From Candidatus Rifleibacteriota bacterium (lineage in GTDB: Bacteria > Muiribacteriota > Ozemobacteria > Ozemobacterales > Ozemobacteraceae), in the NCBI GenBank assembly GCA_028691595.1, contig JAQUZA010000212.1:1-5984 (forward strand): a stretch of 5,984 bases of DNA. The letters are read 5' to 3'. Of this stretch, positions 5,771 through 5,984 are shown piece after piece. The translations under genes and the position numbers were made by a program. The notes beneath the pieces were generated by a model that did no database searches, had not been told where the DNA came from, and worked only from the letters and a program-made list of their open reading frames with translations. Position 1 is the first letter of the stretch; each line of letters begins with the position of its first letter.

Positions 5771-5984
5771 ATGGATCCCAGTTCTTACAATCATCTTGCC
5801 GAAATCATCTGTGCCGCTTTCTGCGTTAGCTTTGGCAGTGGCATGGCTGCTTATGCCCAGGGCAAGGTTATCGCCCAGACGACCGACGCGATGGCCCGTC
5901 AGCCAGAACTGGCCAACGACCTGCGTTTCACCATGATCATCGGCCTGGCCATGATCGAATCGCTGGCCATTTACTGTCTGCTGG
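5771..5984 (+). CDS. atpE: F1Fo ATP synthase subunit c, N-terminal 71 residues (runs off right edge)
   Basis: Rotor subunit; an oligomeric ring of these carries ions past subunit a. The window holds 71 complete codons, ending inside helix two. Helix one is about 10-34, the polar loop has the family motif ARQPE (42-46), and helix two has GLAMIESLAIY with the ion-binding carboxylate E63. Gln30, Glu63, Ser64 and Tyr68 lie at the same spacing as Q32, E65, S66 and Y70 of the Na+-coupled Ilyobacter c subunit. Helix one is divergent: register with the loop puts Ser23, Met25, Ala27 and Ala29 where most homologues have GxGxGxG. Lys32 and Cys14, Cys18 and Cys69 are also unusual. The gene has a strong AGGAGG site and follows atpB by 16 bases. 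About 10-20 residues are missing. The identity is firm from the loop motif and context; ion specificity is inference. Confidence 0.93.
   Translation, partial: MDPSSYNHLAEIICAAFCVSFGSGMAAYAQGKVIAQTTDAMARQPELANDLRFTMIIGLAMIESLAIYCLL

Noticed and set aside
4434..5984. Na+-translocating N-ATPase operon (atpQ-atpR-like genes before atpB and atpE)
   Set aside because: N-ATPase operons begin with atpD and atpC, which are absent; the gene upstream is a debranching enzyme. The first two products fit AtpZ and AtpI, and the c subunit has a single ion-binding carboxylate in the usual place.

Overview
The window comes from a bacterial chromosome of moderate to slightly high GC. It holds core metabolism genes, not an accessory island: I see no transposase, integrase, CRISPR array, tRNA or rRNA. 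The operon layout, the short subunit a and the PolA and AtpB motifs fit a Gram-negative-type bacterium, perhaps deltaproteobacteria-like or a related or candidate phylum. That placement rests on remembered family resemblance and is weak.

Layout. (1) Bases 2202 to 1, minus strand: the first 734 codons of DNA polymerase I (polA). The frame is open from start codon to window edge, and the gene runs off the left end just after polymerase motif A. (2) Bases 2203-2448: a 246-bp divergent intergenic region with candidate promoters for both directions and a 13-bp perfect palindrome over a TTGACA hexamer. (3) Bases 2449-4437, plus strand: a 662-residue glycogen debranching enzyme of the amylo-alpha-1,6-glucosidase type (GDE_N plus GDE_C). 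(4) Bases 4434-5984, plus strand: the start of an F1Fo ATP synthase operon, in the order atpZ, atpI, atpB (subunit a), atpE (subunit c, cut by the right edge).

How the genes relate. The debranching gene ends in an ATGA overlap with atpZ, and atpZ appears to overlap atpI. The glycogen gene and the membrane-sector genes therefore look like one translationally coupled transcription unit. AtpZ and AtpI are the small accessory membrane proteins that precede Fo genes; AtpI helps c-ring assembly. AtpB and AtpE form the ion channel and rotor. The remaining subunits (atpF, H, A, G, D, C) are presumably downstream or elsewhere.

Points of most interest. The c subunit carries Gln30, Glu63, Ser64 and Tyr68 in the spacing of the Na+-binding site of Ilyobacter-type c-rings, while its TM1 has largely lost the glycine-packing motif. 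The debranching gene is coupled to the ATP synthase operon. An in-frame C9 tract lies in the 5'-nuclease domain of polA. I see no convincing wholly new system.
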